Positions 20,499 to 30,017 of a DNA stretch of 64,000 bases are shown in pieces. Positions within the stretch are counted from its first letter, which is position 1. Every line of letters starts with the position of its first letter. The DNA lies in contig NZ_SRKZ01000006.1 in assembly GCF_004745865.1 (NCBI RefSeq), positions 186,001 to 250,000 on the forward strand, read 5' to 3'. The notes below the pieces were generated by a model. It was given only the letters and a program-made list of their open reading frames with translations. It searched no databases and was not told the origin of the DNA. The position numbers and the translations under genes were made by a program. Source of the DNA: Hymenobacter wooponensis (GTDB taxonomy: Bacteria > Bacteroidota > Bacteroidia > Cytophagales > Hymenobacteraceae).

Positions 20499-20903
20499 GG
20501 GCAGGTATTATTAGCAGCAAAAGAGCGAGAGGCTAAAGACGTTGTATGATTGTAAAGCTCAACCATCATTGCCTTTATCATCAAGCAATTTAGCTATTTA
20601 GCGCAAAGAAACTAAGCTGGTACTGCCTGAGGTGAAGCCCAGTAATTCTCTTCTGTACAGCTAACAAAAAGCATTTGCTATCAGGTTATTGCTAGCCCGC
20701 AGCTTCTTTACCTCATTCGAAAGAGGAAATCTGACTGATAAAGGCCCGCACCCGCATCTTGTTGTCGCACAGAAAACGCGCAAAGGTACCATTTTTAGTC
20801 CCAACCTCAACGGAGGAGTTAGCTTTAAGGTGGGTCTTTACTCTCTAATACTAGACCTTACCCGGCTCACTATTACATCATTTTGCACTTGTTCTTATAA
20901 CTA
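20499..20903. other. 405-nt intergenic region between divergent lipB and yraN
   Basis: It holds a minus-strand promoter (20781-20810) and otherwise AT-richer sequence. A 71-codon plus-strand frame at 20689-20904 has no coding character. The long leader toward lipB (about 275 nt) could contain an unrecognised regulatory RNA, but I see no known riboswitch. Confidence 0.5.
20781..20810 (-). promoter_or_regulatory. Promoter directed toward lipB
   Basis: On the minus strand TTG (20810-20808), a 19-nt spacer and TACCTTTG (20788-20781), a full match to the Bacteroidota consensus. It would drive lipB and possibly the whole lipB to hemD run, leaving an unusually long 5' leader. Confidence 0.6.
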
Positions 20904-21263
20904 ATGCCTGCTACCGCACACATCCTTGGTCAAGCCGGTGAAGATGCGGCGCTAGAGTTTCTGCTGGCTCAAGGCTATGAGTTAGTACATCGGAATTACC
21001 GCTACCGTCGGGCCGAGGTTGATTTGATTGTGCGATTAGGCCAAGCACTGTTGGTGTTTGTAGAAGTGAAAACCCGCACAACCATTCACTATGGCTACCC
21101 TGAGGAGTTTGTGACTCCCCGCAAACAGGAGCTGTTCCGGCGTGCAGCCGAACAGGTACAGGAAGACCTCATCTGGACCGGTGACATCCGCTTCGATATT
21201 CTGGCGCTTACCCCCAGCAGCACTGGCCTACGAGTAGAGCATTTCGAAGACGCGTTTTATTAA
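20904..21263 (+). CDS. YraN/UPF0102 family endonuclease-like protein
   Basis: A 119-residue protein of the YraN family with a restriction-endonuclease-like fold. It shows GEDAALEFLLAQGYEL, RYRRAEVDLIV and LVFVEVKTR, carrying the E...D...ExK catalytic-type residues, and a C-terminal FDILA strand. The family is widespread and probably linked to DNA repair or recombination, but its function is not settled. The stop codon is the first part of a 78-bp palindrome shared with the convergent gene. Confidence 0.88.
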   Translation: MPATAHILGQAGEDAALEFLLAQGYELVHRNYRYRRAEVDLIVRLGQALLVFVEVKTRTTIHYGYPEEFVTPRKQELFRRAAEQVQEDLIWTGDIRFDILALTPSSTGLRVEHFEDAFY

Positions 21264-21340
21264 ATAGAGTGGCCTAGATAGATGAAGGGCCCCGCTCGCT
21301 GTAGCGAGCGGGGCCCTTCATCTATCTAGGCCACTCTATT
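21263..21340. terminator. 78-bp perfect palindrome, bidirectional terminator
   Basis: Arms 21263-21300 and 21303-21340 are exact reverse complements (38 bp each) around a 2-nt GT centre. The palindrome begins on the last base of the yraN stop codon and ends within the stop codon of the convergent lipoprotein gene. Each arm contains one GGCCTAG motif copy. The stem is far longer than a normal terminator. Confidence 0.85.
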
Positions 21341-22301
21341 ACTTTTTCATTCCTGGCCTAGCAGTATCGGCTTCGCCACGCTTATCCAGCTTATCCTTCT
21401 CGAAGATTAGCACCCCGTTGCGGTTGTACTCCTTTACCAGTACAGGGTCTGTTACTTCAGGATCGTAGCCGGTTTCGCCATACTGGTATTCATAGCGAAG
21501 GCGGTTGCGGGCGTTGCGGAAGCCCCAATACCGATTCCAGGTACCAATACGCTTACCGTTTTCAAATTGCCCGTCCCACTCCAGCTGCCCGTTTTCATTG
21601 TAACGCACATAGTCACCTTCCAGCTTTCCATTCACGAAGGGTATTACCTCTTTCACCTGCTTCTGAGCAGCATCGTAATACGTGATATTGGCGTCGCGTG
21701 GGAACCCCATCTCATAATGGGTCTTGGCAAGCAGGATATTATCTCGATTGAAGGTTTCCCAGCGAAGATGCTTAGTGCCAATAGCGTAGTACCCGGTTTC
21801 CACTACTTTACCCCCTTCAGTTTTTTTGTAGGGTCCGTGTAGTACTTTAAACTGGTTGCCATCAATTTCTCCAGTCGCCTTTAAAAGGCGACGCTTCTTT
21901 GGATCGTAGACGTAGCGGGCCGGAGCGTAAGGGTTGGGCTGTTGAAAAGTGCGCAGGTAATAAAACGTTTCGGTTTTCTGGTTTTTACCCTTGCCACCCG
22001 ACTTCACATACGCCTTTTTGATCCGCTCCCCGAGGAAGATGTTTTTCTTCTTCTTAGGCTTACGCTGAGCTGCTTTTTCTTTCTCCTTAGCGGCTCGCTC
22101 TTGCTCTTTGGTCAGAGCAACGCGTTTGGCCACCAAGGATGGTGCATTAGTTGTATCGCCGGCAGTAGTAAGCGTGTCAGTACCCGCAGCTAGGCCAGTA
22201 GTATCTGGTTTACTACTAAATGAAACTGTTTTCTTAGAACAAGCTGCCAGCGACAATGAAAGGCTAACAAGCAAAAACAGATACGGGTGGAACAGACGCA
22301 T
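21339..22301 (-). CDS. MORN-repeat (YwqK-like) lipoprotein
   Basis: A 320-residue lipoprotein (lipobox LSLAAC). A Lys/Ala-rich charged segment occupies residues about 55-95, then come beta repeats of the MORN/YwqK type such as GDYVRYNENGQLEWDGQFENG and GTWNRYWGF. Such repeats occur in many Bacteroidota exported proteins of unknown role. I use the internal ATG at 22301, which opens the signal peptide, rather than the longer frame to 22328. The stop overlaps the shared 78-bp palindrome. Confidence 0.75.
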   Translation of the reverse strand: MRLFHPYLFLLVSLSLSLAACSKKTVSFSSKPDTTGLAAGTDTLTTAGDTTNAPSLVAKRVALTKEQERAAKEKEKAAQRKPKKKKNIFLGERIKKAYVKSGGKGKNQKTETFYYLRTFQQPNPYAPARYVYDPKKRRLLKATGEIDGNQFKVLHGPYKKTEGGKVVETGYYAIGTKHLRWETFNRDNILLAKTHYEMGFPRDANITYYDAAQKQVKEVIPFVNGKLEGDYVRYNENGQLEWDGQFENGKRIGTWNRYWGFRNARNRLRYEYQYGETGYDPEVTDPVLVKEYNRNGVLIFEKDKLDKRGEADTARPGMKK

Positions 22302-22391
22302 TAGGAGTACAGGCAGAATTCGCAGCATCGAACGTAAATATAGACGTATTTGGTGCCCTGTATCTTAAACTGCTACTACTGCTACTACTGC

Positions 22392-23834
22392 TTAGTACTT
22401 GGCCGATGTCATAAGTTCTGAGTATGTAGTACGCCGATAGCTAGTAGTATCCTCAACGGGAAAAGGGAAGTACCGAGGCGGTAATTGCACGTAATCAAAT
22501 ACTCCCCAGGTGGCAATAAAAGATTGCGTCTTACCTAACGACCAAAGCTTTTCCTCAGGGTTCGTGCTGATGCAAATTGAACGTGCCTGTTTCTTACCCT
22601 CTAAGGAAGAAAGCAGCCAGAACTCGTAGGGTGTAGCCCAGGCCATCATAACGGTATCCATCGGAACTCCTTGTTCTGGCAACAAAAGCTTACGTTGGGC
22701 CAAATGCTCCGTTCGATGCAGCATTCGTTTAGCCCAGTTAATCCTGTTAGTGTACGGTGAATGAGCAAAGCCAATACTCACAATTCTAACAGCCAGTATG
22801 ACTAGTATTGTCGCCACTGCCCATCGCATTGGCAGCTCCGGTATTATATCAAAGGCCAGAGGTACCGCTACGAATATGGTAAGTGGTAGCAACAGGTTTT
22901 CCATATAAAACTGCGGGTCTTGGCCGTTGGGGTAAGAACCTGTTACTAGAATCGCGTAAGCGGCGAAAAACCCTCCTACTAATACTAACTGAAGCCACTG
23001 CCTCTTCCAGGTATAATAAGCCAAGGAGGCAAGCAGCCCGAGTGCTAGAATGTAGTAATCATGCAGAACCCAGCGGACAAAGTTGTGAAATGAGTTAGTG
23101 GTGAAGTAGTACGGAAATAAATTGATGAGCTGCTCAATTCGCTTTATATTCTCTGTATCATAAACGGTATGAAACACCTTGTTCTTGATGTAAGTCATTA
23201 AGAGCATAGCTGTTAGCAACCACATATGCCTTACACGCCCATGAGGATTGCGGAACACAAAAAACAAGCAACAAAAGGTAAATGGGATAAAGAGCGTTGG
23301 ATGGAAAAAACACAGGGTAAATAATCCCGCTGTTAGCACAGGAACACTCCAACCCGGCCATTGGTCGTGTAGCAACCACCGTTGGTATATGGCTAGAAAA
23401 AGCACCATAAAGGCCATACCTTGCTGCAACTCCGACTGCACCCAGTAGAACGTGTGAGTTACCATGAGTGTGCTCAGCAGCAACATCACTACTCCCCACC
23501 GCGCTGCCCGGCAAACCCATACGCAAAAGGCAAAAACAAATGCATACCAGCCTACGAAGGCCAATGAGTACAACAAGGCTACACTATGCAGGCCTAGGCC
23601 TAAGCGGCTGCTTAGCAAGGGTACTATCTGGGTGATAGCAGCTCCAAAACGGAAGTTCTGAATGGTGAGGTTATTTTCTTGAAGAATAGTAAATAGCTGA
23701 AACGACAGATCAACGAAGGCTACCCGCTCCTTATAAAAAACAACTGCCAACACAGCTAATACTATGTAAGTGGCTATACCAGCCCACGTGATAGTTTTTC
23801 GTAAGGGCGCGGAATAAGATAAGTGTTCAAACAT
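22392..23834 (-). CDS. Polytopic membrane protein, EpsG/glycosyltransferase-like
   Basis: A 480-residue protein with about ten hydrophobic segments spread over residues 15-355 and a soluble C-terminal tail of about 115 residues. The topology, with long loops between paired helices, resembles membrane glycosyltransferases or O-antigen/EpsG-type polymerase proteins, but I see no diagnostic motif. It is monocistronic: a terminator follows htpG upstream and the lipoprotein gene lies downstream. Confidence 0.6.
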   Translation of the reverse strand: MFEHLSYSAPLRKTITWAGIATYIVLAVLAVVFYKERVAFVDLSFQLFTILQENNLTIQNFRFGAAITQIVPLLSSRLGLGLHSVALLYSLAFVGWYAFVFAFCVWVCRAARWGVVMLLLSTLMVTHTFYWVQSELQQGMAFMVLFLAIYQRWLLHDQWPGWSVPVLTAGLFTLCFFHPTLFIPFTFCCLFFVFRNPHGRVRHMWLLTAMLLMTYIKNKVFHTVYDTENIKRIEQLINLFPYYFTTNSFHNFVRWVLHDYYILALGLLASLAYYTWKRQWLQLVLVGGFFAAYAILVTGSYPNGQDPQFYMENLLLPLTIFVAVPLAFDIIPELPMRWAVATILVILAVRIVSIGFAHSPYTNRINWAKRMLHRTEHLAQRKLLLPEQGVPMDTVMMAWATPYEFWLLSSLEGKKQARSICISTNPEEKLWSLGKTQSFIATWGVFDYVQLPPRYFPFPVEDTTSYRRTTYSELMTSAKY

Positions 23835-23927
23835 GCGAGATGATCAGAAGACTACTAACTATCCTTTTTGGAAAGCGGCCCAAGTTACTGACTATAGCCC
23901 TTCTCACTGCAGCATAACCAAAACACA

Positions 23928-23956
23928 AAAGCCCCGACTATTATAGCCGGGGCTTT
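23928..23956 (-). terminator. Terminator downstream of htpG
   Basis: A 9-bp perfect stem AAAGCCCCG/CGGGGCTTT with an 11-nt loop, 33 nt beyond the htpG stop codon. Confidence 0.75.
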
Positions 23957-23988
23957 GTACTACTTTAAACTATTAAGACTTTTTTAGA

Positions 23989-25824
23989 CTACTCAGCAGC
24001 TAGTAAATCAGCGCTACGCTTCACAAAGGCCGTTAATGCCTCTCCCTTTAACATGCCCTGCGCCAGCAGCGCGAGGTCGTAGGCCTGCCGAGCCAGCTTG
24101 CTACCAGCTTCTCCTTCAGCTTTCAGCACACGCTGCGCAATGGGGTGATTGGCGTTAACACTCACTGTGTAGCTGTCGGGTAGGTTGCCGAACATTTGCA
24201 TGCCGCCTCCGCCGCCAGTGCGCTGCATGTCCTTCATGCGGCGCATAAACTCAGGTAGGGTAATAATAACGGGAGCATCCTGCGGCGATAGGGCTTCTAC
24301 CTGCACGTGCATCTGCTCGTTGCTGATAGCGCCTTTGTAGAGCTCCTGCAGCTTGGTCTTGTCGTCGTCGCTGAGCACGCTTTCCTGCTGCTCATCCTTC
24401 TCGATGAGTTTGCCAACGGTGTCAGCATCAACGCGCTTGAAAGTGGTTTTTTCCAGCTTCTGCTCTAGCTGACCAATGAAATGCGGGTCAAGTACGGCAT
24501 CCAGCTTCAGTACATCGTAGCCCCGGTCTTGGGCAGCTTGTACAAAGGCGTGCTGCGACTCTGCGTCGGTGGTGTAGAGCACCACGGTCTGCTCGTTCTT
24601 GTCCTTCTGATTCGCCTGTACGAACTCCTGGTATTCCTTCAGCGTGAAGAATTTGCCGGCTACGTTCTGTACTAATGCAAAATCCTTGGCCTTCTCGTAA
24701 AACTTCTCGTCGGAAAGCATACCGTATTTCACGAACAGCCCGATATCCGACCACTTCTCCTCGAAGCCTGAGCGGTCTTTGCGGAACAGCTCCGCCAGCT
24801 TGTCGGCTACTTTCTTGGTGATGTAGGTGTTGATTTTCTTCACGGCCGCATCTGCCTGCAGGAAGCTGCGCGATACGTTCAGAGGAATATCAGGCGAGTC
24901 GATGACGCCGTGGAGCAGCATCAGAAACTCGGGCACTACATCTTTCACCTCATCGGTGATGAACACTTGGCGCGAGTAAAGCTGAATTTTGTTACGCTGA
25001 AACTGTAGCTCATCCTTCACCTTTGGGAAGTAAAGGATACCCGTCAGATTGAAGGGGTAATCGACGTTGAGATGAATCCAGAACAAGGGCTCATCCATCG
25101 ACATCGGATAAAGTTCGTGATAGAACTTCTTGTAGTCTTCGTCGGTCAGCTCTGAGGGCTGCTTGGTCCAGATGGGAGTAGTCTGGTTAATAACCTCGCC
25201 TTCGAACTCAATCTCGATGGGCAGGAATTTGCAGTACTTGGTTAGAATGGTGCGCAGACGAGCCGCTTCCAAGAACTCATCAGAGTCTTCGGCCACATGC
25301 AGTACTATGTCAGTGCCGCGGTCAGCCTTGTCAGTGGTTTCGAGCGTAAACTCCGTGCTGCCGTCGCAGGTCCAGTGGGCGGCTTCGGTGCCTTCCTGAT
25401 AGCTTTTGGAGAAGATTTCTACCTCGCTGGCTACCATGAATGCCGAGTAGAAGCCCATACCAAACTTACCAATGATCTGGTCTTTGGTAGCGGCATCCTG
25501 CTCCTTGTACTTCTCCACAAACTCAGAAGCGCCTGAGAAGGCAATCTGGTTGATGTATTTCTTAATTTCTTCGCCCGTCATGCCGAGGCCGCGGTCGGAG
25601 ATAGTGATGGTACGGGCTTCTTTATCCACGCTCACCTTCACCTTCAGCTCGCCCAATTCACCTTTAAACTCGCCTAACTGGCCTAGGCTCTTCAGCTTTT
25701 GCGTGGCGTCCACGGCATTGCTGACCAATTCCCGCAGGAAGATTTCGTGGTCAGAATACAGGAACTTCTTGATGATGGGAAAGATATTCTCGGTGTGAAT
25801 CGAGATGCTGCCTTTCTCTTGCAT
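23989..25824 (-). CDS. htpG: Chaperone protein HtpG (Hsp90)
   Basis: A 611-residue Hsp90-family ATP-dependent chaperone. N-terminal GHKL ATPase motifs include FLRELVSNAVDA (catalytic Glu and Asn), ISDRGLGM and GKFGMGFYSAF. The middle domain has NVSRSFLQAD, and the C-terminal dimerisation domain is complete. Length is normal for HtpG from this phylum. It is a single-gene unit ended by a clear hairpin. Confidence 0.97.
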   Translation of the reverse strand: MQEKGSISIHTENIFPIIKKFLYSDHEIFLRELVSNAVDATQKLKSLGQLGEFKGELGELKVKVSVDKEARTITISDRGLGMTGEEIKKYINQIAFSGASEFVEKYKEQDAATKDQIIGKFGMGFYSAFMVASEVEIFSKSYQEGTEAAHWTCDGSTEFTLETTDKADRGTDIVLHVAEDSDEFLEAARLRTILTKYCKFLPIEIEFEGEVINQTTPIWTKQPSELTDEDYKKFYHELYPMSMDEPLFWIHLNVDYPFNLTGILYFPKVKDELQFQRNKIQLYSRQVFITDEVKDVVPEFLMLLHGVIDSPDIPLNVSRSFLQADAAVKKINTYITKKVADKLAELFRKDRSGFEEKWSDIGLFVKYGMLSDEKFYEKAKDFALVQNVAGKFFTLKEYQEFVQANQKDKNEQTVVLYTTDAESQHAFVQAAQDRGYDVLKLDAVLDPHFIGQLEQKLEKTTFKRVDADTVGKLIEKDEQQESVLSDDDKTKLQELYKGAISNEQMHVQVEALSPQDAPVIITLPEFMRRMKDMQRTGGGGGMQMFGNLPDSYTVSVNANHPIAQRVLKAEGEAGSKLARQAYDLALLAQGMLKGEALTAFVKRSADLLAAE

Positions 25825-25996
25825 AGCGCGTTGGAAAAGAGGAGTTAAAAACAGGAAAACAGACTAATTGCCAGCACATATATCTACTGGCTGGTGAAAT
25901 TCCCGTCTTCAAACCATATTCCACTTCTACTGCGGCTGTCAGTTTGACAGCGCATTTCTCTTGCTTAGCCGAGGTATGACCGGCTATGCTAGTGGC

Positions 25997-26494
25997 CTAG
26001 CGACCCACCTCCCATAGCTGCCGCATAGCATTGCGATATATTCGCTGAGAAGGTGGAAGTGCCGCCTGCCACTCCTGCTCCAGGTTTTCCATCAAGGGGG
26101 TTGTTGACTTTGTGAGCCAGTCAAGCGCCGCGGGTATATCCGTGAAAAACTGCACGTTGGTCTTTGTATAACGCAGCCCTTCACTCAAGATGCTATCAAT
26201 CACTAGCTGATTATGCATGCTAGCAGGCTCAATGAGAGCTAGGTACTGTACTCCCAGTTTGCTGAACTGCGGTAGCCATATCTCACTAAGCCAGGTTTGT
26301 TCATCAATACCAATTAGTGGCATAGTACCAATATCTGCCAACCAACGCGTCAACTGGTGCTCACGCGATATATCAAGCAATTTTTCAAAAGCTTGCTGAA
26401 AATAACTATACGACATTGGTCCGCGCCACTCCCAACGGGCCATGTGGAGATGCGGTGATACCTGGATAAATAGTGAATCTAGTACCTGAATCAT
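25997..26494 (-). CDS. Unknown soluble protein, STAS-domain-like
   Basis: A 165-residue protein starting at the internal ATG at 26494. It reads as alternating strands and helices (HLHMARWEWRGPMSYSYFQQ, TRWLADIGTMPLIG, VQYLALIEPASM, VQFFTDIPAALDWL). This recalls SpoIIAA/STAS-like or CRAL-TRIO-like domains found in many Bacteroidota small proteins. No catalytic motif is evident. Codons are more AT-rich than in the neighbouring htpG. The stop is a TAG inside CTAGGCCACT. Confidence 0.6.
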   Translation of the reverse strand: MIQVLDSLFIQVSPHLHMARWEWRGPMSYSYFQQAFEKLLDISREHQLTRWLADIGTMPLIGIDEQTWLSEIWLPQFSKLGVQYLALIEPASMHNQLVIDSILSEGLRYTKTNVQFFTDIPAALDWLTKSTTPLMENLEQEWQAALPPSQRIYRNAMRQLWEVGR

Positions 26495-26542
26495 AGCTGA
26501 CTGCCAAATAAGCACCAGCATAGTACCTAGTGCATGACACAA

Positions 26543-26991
26543 AGCTATAATCTTATCTTCTTAGACAAATTCAATTTCGCTATCCGGTATAATTAACTCG
26601 CTAAACTCGTCCGTTTCTTCGTTTAGTGATGAATACCCTCTATAATAAGAGTATTATTTCCCAAACGTAGACTTGTCTTTTGCGTCTCCATCATCAGCCG
26701 TAAGTATGGTAGCCGCCAATGGAGCGCGGATGGACTGCTTGATATTCTCAGCCAGAGAGGCGGGGCTACGCCGTCACTTAATAGCGGCGAGGACCTTGGG
26801 CTTGCTGCTTATACAAACAGGGGGTCAGAGGTAGTGGCCGCAGTACGTGTAGTAGCTGGGCGCAAAGCAGCCGCTAAACGGCGCAACAGGTGAAAAGTGA
26901 TGGTTTTCATAGCTGATGATTTTGCAGACGAGGAACAGCACAAAGGTCCACTTATAGTATTGACTGCACGTTGTCAGGGCATTAAGCTTTT
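26543..26991. other. 449-nt spacer with a start-less coding-like frame
   Basis: A plus-strand frame is open from 26633 to a TGA at 26891-26893. From about 26696 its translation looks protein-like (RKYGSRQWSADGLLDILSQ; GEDLGLAAYTNRGSEVVAAV; VVAGRKAAAKRRNR). No ATG or GTG initiates it, and there is a stop just upstream. It may be the remnant of a decayed gene. I recognise no family and no insertion-sequence ends. Confidence 0.35.
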
Positions 26992-27016
26992 ATGAACCCG
27001 CTAAGGCTTTTCACAC

Positions 27017-27053
27017 TTTGGCGAAGGATTAGAAATTTTTCCTCCTACATTTG
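27017..27053 (+). promoter_or_regulatory. Candidate promoter of the metal-related island
   Basis: TTTG (27017-27020) and TACATTTG (27046-27053) match the two Bacteroidota promoter elements, but the spacer is 25 nt, longer than the usual 19-21. It ends 16 nt before the ATG at 27070, which favours that start over the upstream ATG at 26992. Confidence 0.45.
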
Positions 27054-27069
27054 CCTTGCTACTGATACA

Positions 27070-27420
27070 ATGTTGCAAATGCGTACCCTTCGGTCTCGTC
27101 TGGCTTTTGTGCTGCTCCTGTGCTTTGTGCGGGTGCTGCTGCCTGATGCGTGGGTATTAGCCTTGCACACACATGAGCACACTACCGAGGAGCCTACGCA
27201 ATCGGTGAAGTGGCCTAAGGGCAAAGCTCTGCTCTCAGCGAAGCACCAGCACTGCGATGTTGATCAGTTTTTCAAGGAAGCTTTCCAGACTCCGGAGCCG
27301 CTGGCGCTGTCAGCTGAGCTTACCAGCTACTCTTCTGTAGCAGCGCCAACGATGCTACCCGCGAGCGTGGCCGCTTTCACCCCCACCACTGGCCTACGCG
27401 GGCCACCTAGCCTACGCTAA
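27070..27420 (+). CDS. Small exported His/Cys-containing protein, possible metal-binding
   Basis: A 116-residue protein with a signal peptide (RLAFVLLLCFVRVLL...). A short mature chain follows with HTHEHTTEEP and KHQHCDVDQFF, clusters of His, Glu and Cys suited to binding Zn or Cu. Small His-rich exported proteins commonly sit upstream of TonB receptors in Bacteroidota, as here. I start at 27070 because a promoter overlaps the longer frame. The metal role is inferred from composition and context, not from a recognised family. Confidence 0.55.
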   Translation: MLQMRTLRSRLAFVLLLCFVRVLLPDAWVLALHTHEHTTEEPTQSVKWPKGKALLSAKHQHCDVDQFFKEAFQTPEPLALSAELTSYSSVAAPTMLPASVAAFTPTTGLRGPPSLR

Positions 27421-27568
27421 ACCTGCAATAAGCCAGCTGTAGCCCCGCCTGCCTCTGTTGAGGTTTAATGGGCGCGTGTACTCCGTAGGGAAGCTACGCC
27501 TCTCCCCTACCCACTGATGAAGTGTGCTACGCTGGTTGGTTTAGTTTCTTGGCGTCTCTCCTTTCTGT

Positions 27569-29977
27569 ATGCTTTTCCGTGTTCCGGGCACTCCGGACCG
27601 GTTTAGGTGCGTGTGGCTCTTGCTCCTGCTGTGGAGCACGGCCACGGTAGCCCTAGGCCAGTCGGGTACTTGTGCCCTGTCGCTGAGCGGCCGCGTTTCC
27701 GACCATGAGAGTCGGGAAGCGCTGGCCAGCGCGACGGTGGTAGTGCTGGAAACCCAGCAGGCCACCCAAACTGAGCCCGATGGCCATTACCATTTCGAGC
27801 TGTGCCCTGGTACGTATCACGTGCAGGTTACCTTCGTGGGCTATGCCCCCGAAACCGCGGAGGTGCGCCTGGGCCCCGCCGCGGTGCGCGACTTTAAGCT
27901 GCACCCAGATGCCATACTGTTGCAAGGCGCAACGATAAATGGTCAGCATGTAGAGGCCTCTACCACGCAAGCTACGGCTACGCTAAGCGGGCAAGCCCTG
28001 CAGCAAACACGCGGGCAAACACTAGGTGAGGCCCTGCAAAAGGTTTCCGGCGTAACGGCCATCCAGACTGGACCAAGCATCTTCAAGCCCATGATTCATG
28101 GGCTGCACTCCAACCGCGTGACCATTCTCAACAATGGCGTGCGGCAGGAAGGGCAGCAGTGGGGCCAAGAGCACGGACCAGAAATCGACCCGTTTATTGC
28201 CTCTCAGCTTACCGTGGTGAAGGGCGCTGCCAGCGTGCGGTACGGCTCCGATGCTATTGGGGGCGTGGTCTTGGTGCAGCCCAAAGCTTTGCGCGACTCG
28301 GCGGGCACAGGCGGGGAGCTTAACCTTGTGGGCATGAGCAACAACGGCTTAGGCGCGGCCTCGGGCACCGTAGAAGGAAACTTGGCCAAGCTACCAGCTT
28401 TAAGTTGGCGGGTGCAGGGTACGGCTAAACGGGCCGGTACTATGCGGGCCCCAGGCTACTACCTGAAAAACTCAGGCTTTGAGGAGTATGACTACTCGGG
28501 AGCTGTGGGCTGGCGCAAAGATACCTATGGTCTGGAAGTGTTCTACAGCCAGTTCAGCACGAAGCTGGGCATTTTGCCAGCAGCACATGCGGAAAGTCCA
28601 TCCGACTTATCTGCTGCCATTGCTCGGTCTAGGCCACTTGAAACCACAAGTTTCAACTACCACATCAGCCGGGCTTATCAGCAGGTAAGCCATGAGCTAT
28701 TGAAGCTGACAGGCTTTGTGAAGACCGGCTCGGTGGGGCGCCTGACGGCCACCTTAGGCCAGCAGACGGACTTCCGCGATGAGTATGACCTGTACTCAGC
28801 CCGCAATGCTGAGCGGGCGGCGCTGAACCGGCCCGCGCTAAGCTACTCCAACCGCACTACCACGGGAGAGCTCATCTGGGAGCATAAACCCCTAGGCCAC
28901 TTCACGGGCAGCGTAGGGCTGGCTGGCACCTATCAGTTTAACCGCTATGCCGATGGCACGAAGGGCTTTATTCCCTTCTACAACAACTATGTGGCGGGCG
29001 CCTTTGCTATTGAGCGCTGGCAGCAGGGCAAGTGGCAATTAGAAGGTGGCCTACGTGCCGACTACCGCGACCTGCAGACCCGCCGCGGTACCCGCAATGC
29101 ACAAGGCGTGTACTACGTGGACCGGCGTGAGTTCAGCTACGTGACGCCGGCCGCCTCACTAGGGGCCATCTATGACCCAGGGGCGCACCTCACGCTGAGC
29201 CTTACCACCAGCCTAACCCAGCGTGCCCCTGCCCCCAATGAGCGGTTCAGCGACGGAGTGCACAACGCCCAGTATGAACTCGGCTACGACTTGGTACCGG
29301 GTAATGGGGCATTGCATCCTGAAACCGCCTACCACACGGCCTTAACGGCTAACTGGCACGATAACCCACGCCTGAACGGAGAATTGACGGTGTATCAGAC
29401 TGTCATCAACGGCTTTATCTACCAGCAGCCCATACTGCCGCCAGTCATCAACATCCGAGGCACGCTCATTAGCTGGCAGTACTACCAGACCAATGCCACC
29501 TTGCGCGGCCTCGATTTGGGCCTCACTTACCGCTTGGCTCCGCAGTGGCTACTGGCCGGCAAAGCCTCTTTAGTGCGGGGCCGCGACACGAAAGCCGATC
29601 AGTGGCAGGTGTTTATGCCCGCCGACCGGGCGGAGCTTTCGGTGCGCTACGAAGCGCCCAACGGCAATGGCCGCCTCACCGGGCGCTACGTGAACCTGGG
29701 CGGCTATGCCGTAGCCCGCCAGACTCGCGTGCCCGATAATTACGCCGCTAAAGACTACGCCCTGCCGCCAGCTGGCTACGCCTTGCTAGGCCTAGAAACC
29801 GGTGCCACGGTGCATTGGGGCGGCTTACCCCTGGAGGTGAGCATAGCAGGCTCGAACCTGCTTAACCAACGCTACCGCGACTACCTCAACCGCTACCGCT
29901 ACTTCGCCGACGAAATGGGCCGCAACGTGACGCTCCGCGTGCGGGTGCCCTTGGAGTTCGGTCGCAGCCGACAATAA
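27569..29977 (+). CDS. TonB-dependent receptor (probable metal uptake)
   Basis: An 802-residue outer-membrane receptor: signal peptide, an N-terminal carboxypeptidase-regulatory-like domain (about residues 38-115), a plug with GEALQKVSGVTAIQTGP and NNGVRQEGQQWGQEHGPEID, then the beta-barrel, ending in RVRVPLEF. The plug QEGQQWG-EHG-EID block is shared with the second receptor in this island and resembles receptors linked to zinc or copper uptake. A lipoprotein gene follows after 40 nt. Substrate is inferred from neighbours (His-rich protein, CDF exporter). Confidence 0.88.
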   Translation: MLFRVPGTPDRFRCVWLLLLLWSTATVALGQSGTCALSLSGRVSDHESREALASATVVVLETQQATQTEPDGHYHFELCPGTYHVQVTFVGYAPETAEVRLGPAAVRDFKLHPDAILLQGATINGQHVEASTTQATATLSGQALQQTRGQTLGEALQKVSGVTAIQTGPSIFKPMIHGLHSNRVTILNNGVRQEGQQWGQEHGPEIDPFIASQLTVVKGAASVRYGSDAIGGVVLVQPKALRDSAGTGGELNLVGMSNNGLGAASGTVEGNLAKLPALSWRVQGTAKRAGTMRAPGYYLKNSGFEEYDYSGAVGWRKDTYGLEVFYSQFSTKLGILPAAHAESPSDLSAAIARSRPLETTSFNYHISRAYQQVSHELLKLTGFVKTGSVGRLTATLGQQTDFRDEYDLYSARNAERAALNRPALSYSNRTTTGELIWEHKPLGHFTGSVGLAGTYQFNRYADGTKGFIPFYNNYVAGAFAIERWQQGKWQLEGGLRADYRDLQTRRGTRNAQGVYYVDRREFSYVTPAASLGAIYDPGAHLTLSLTTSLTQRAPAPNERFSDGVHNAQYELGYDLVPGNGALHPETAYHTALTANWHDNPRLNGELTVYQTVINGFIYQQPILPPVINIRGTLISWQYYQTNATLRGLDLGLTYRLAPQWLLAGKASLVRGRDTKADQWQVFMPADRAELSVRYEAPNGNGRLTGRYVNLGGYAVARQTRVPDNYAAKDYALPPAGYALLGLETGATVHWGGLPLEVSIAGSNLLNQRYRDYLNRYRYFADEMGRNVTLRVRVPLEFGRSRQ

Positions 29978-30017
29978 CATCCTTCCTCCACTTACATCAT
30001 CCTCTCTCCTCCTTTTT

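Noticed and set aside
20689-20904. 71-codon frame before yraN
   Set aside because: No protein-like composition, no ribosome-binding context, and it overlaps a predicted opposite-strand promoter.
22370-22395. CTGCTACTACTG micro-repeat near a stop codon
   Set aside because: Only about two and a half units; likely a chance low-complexity stretch.
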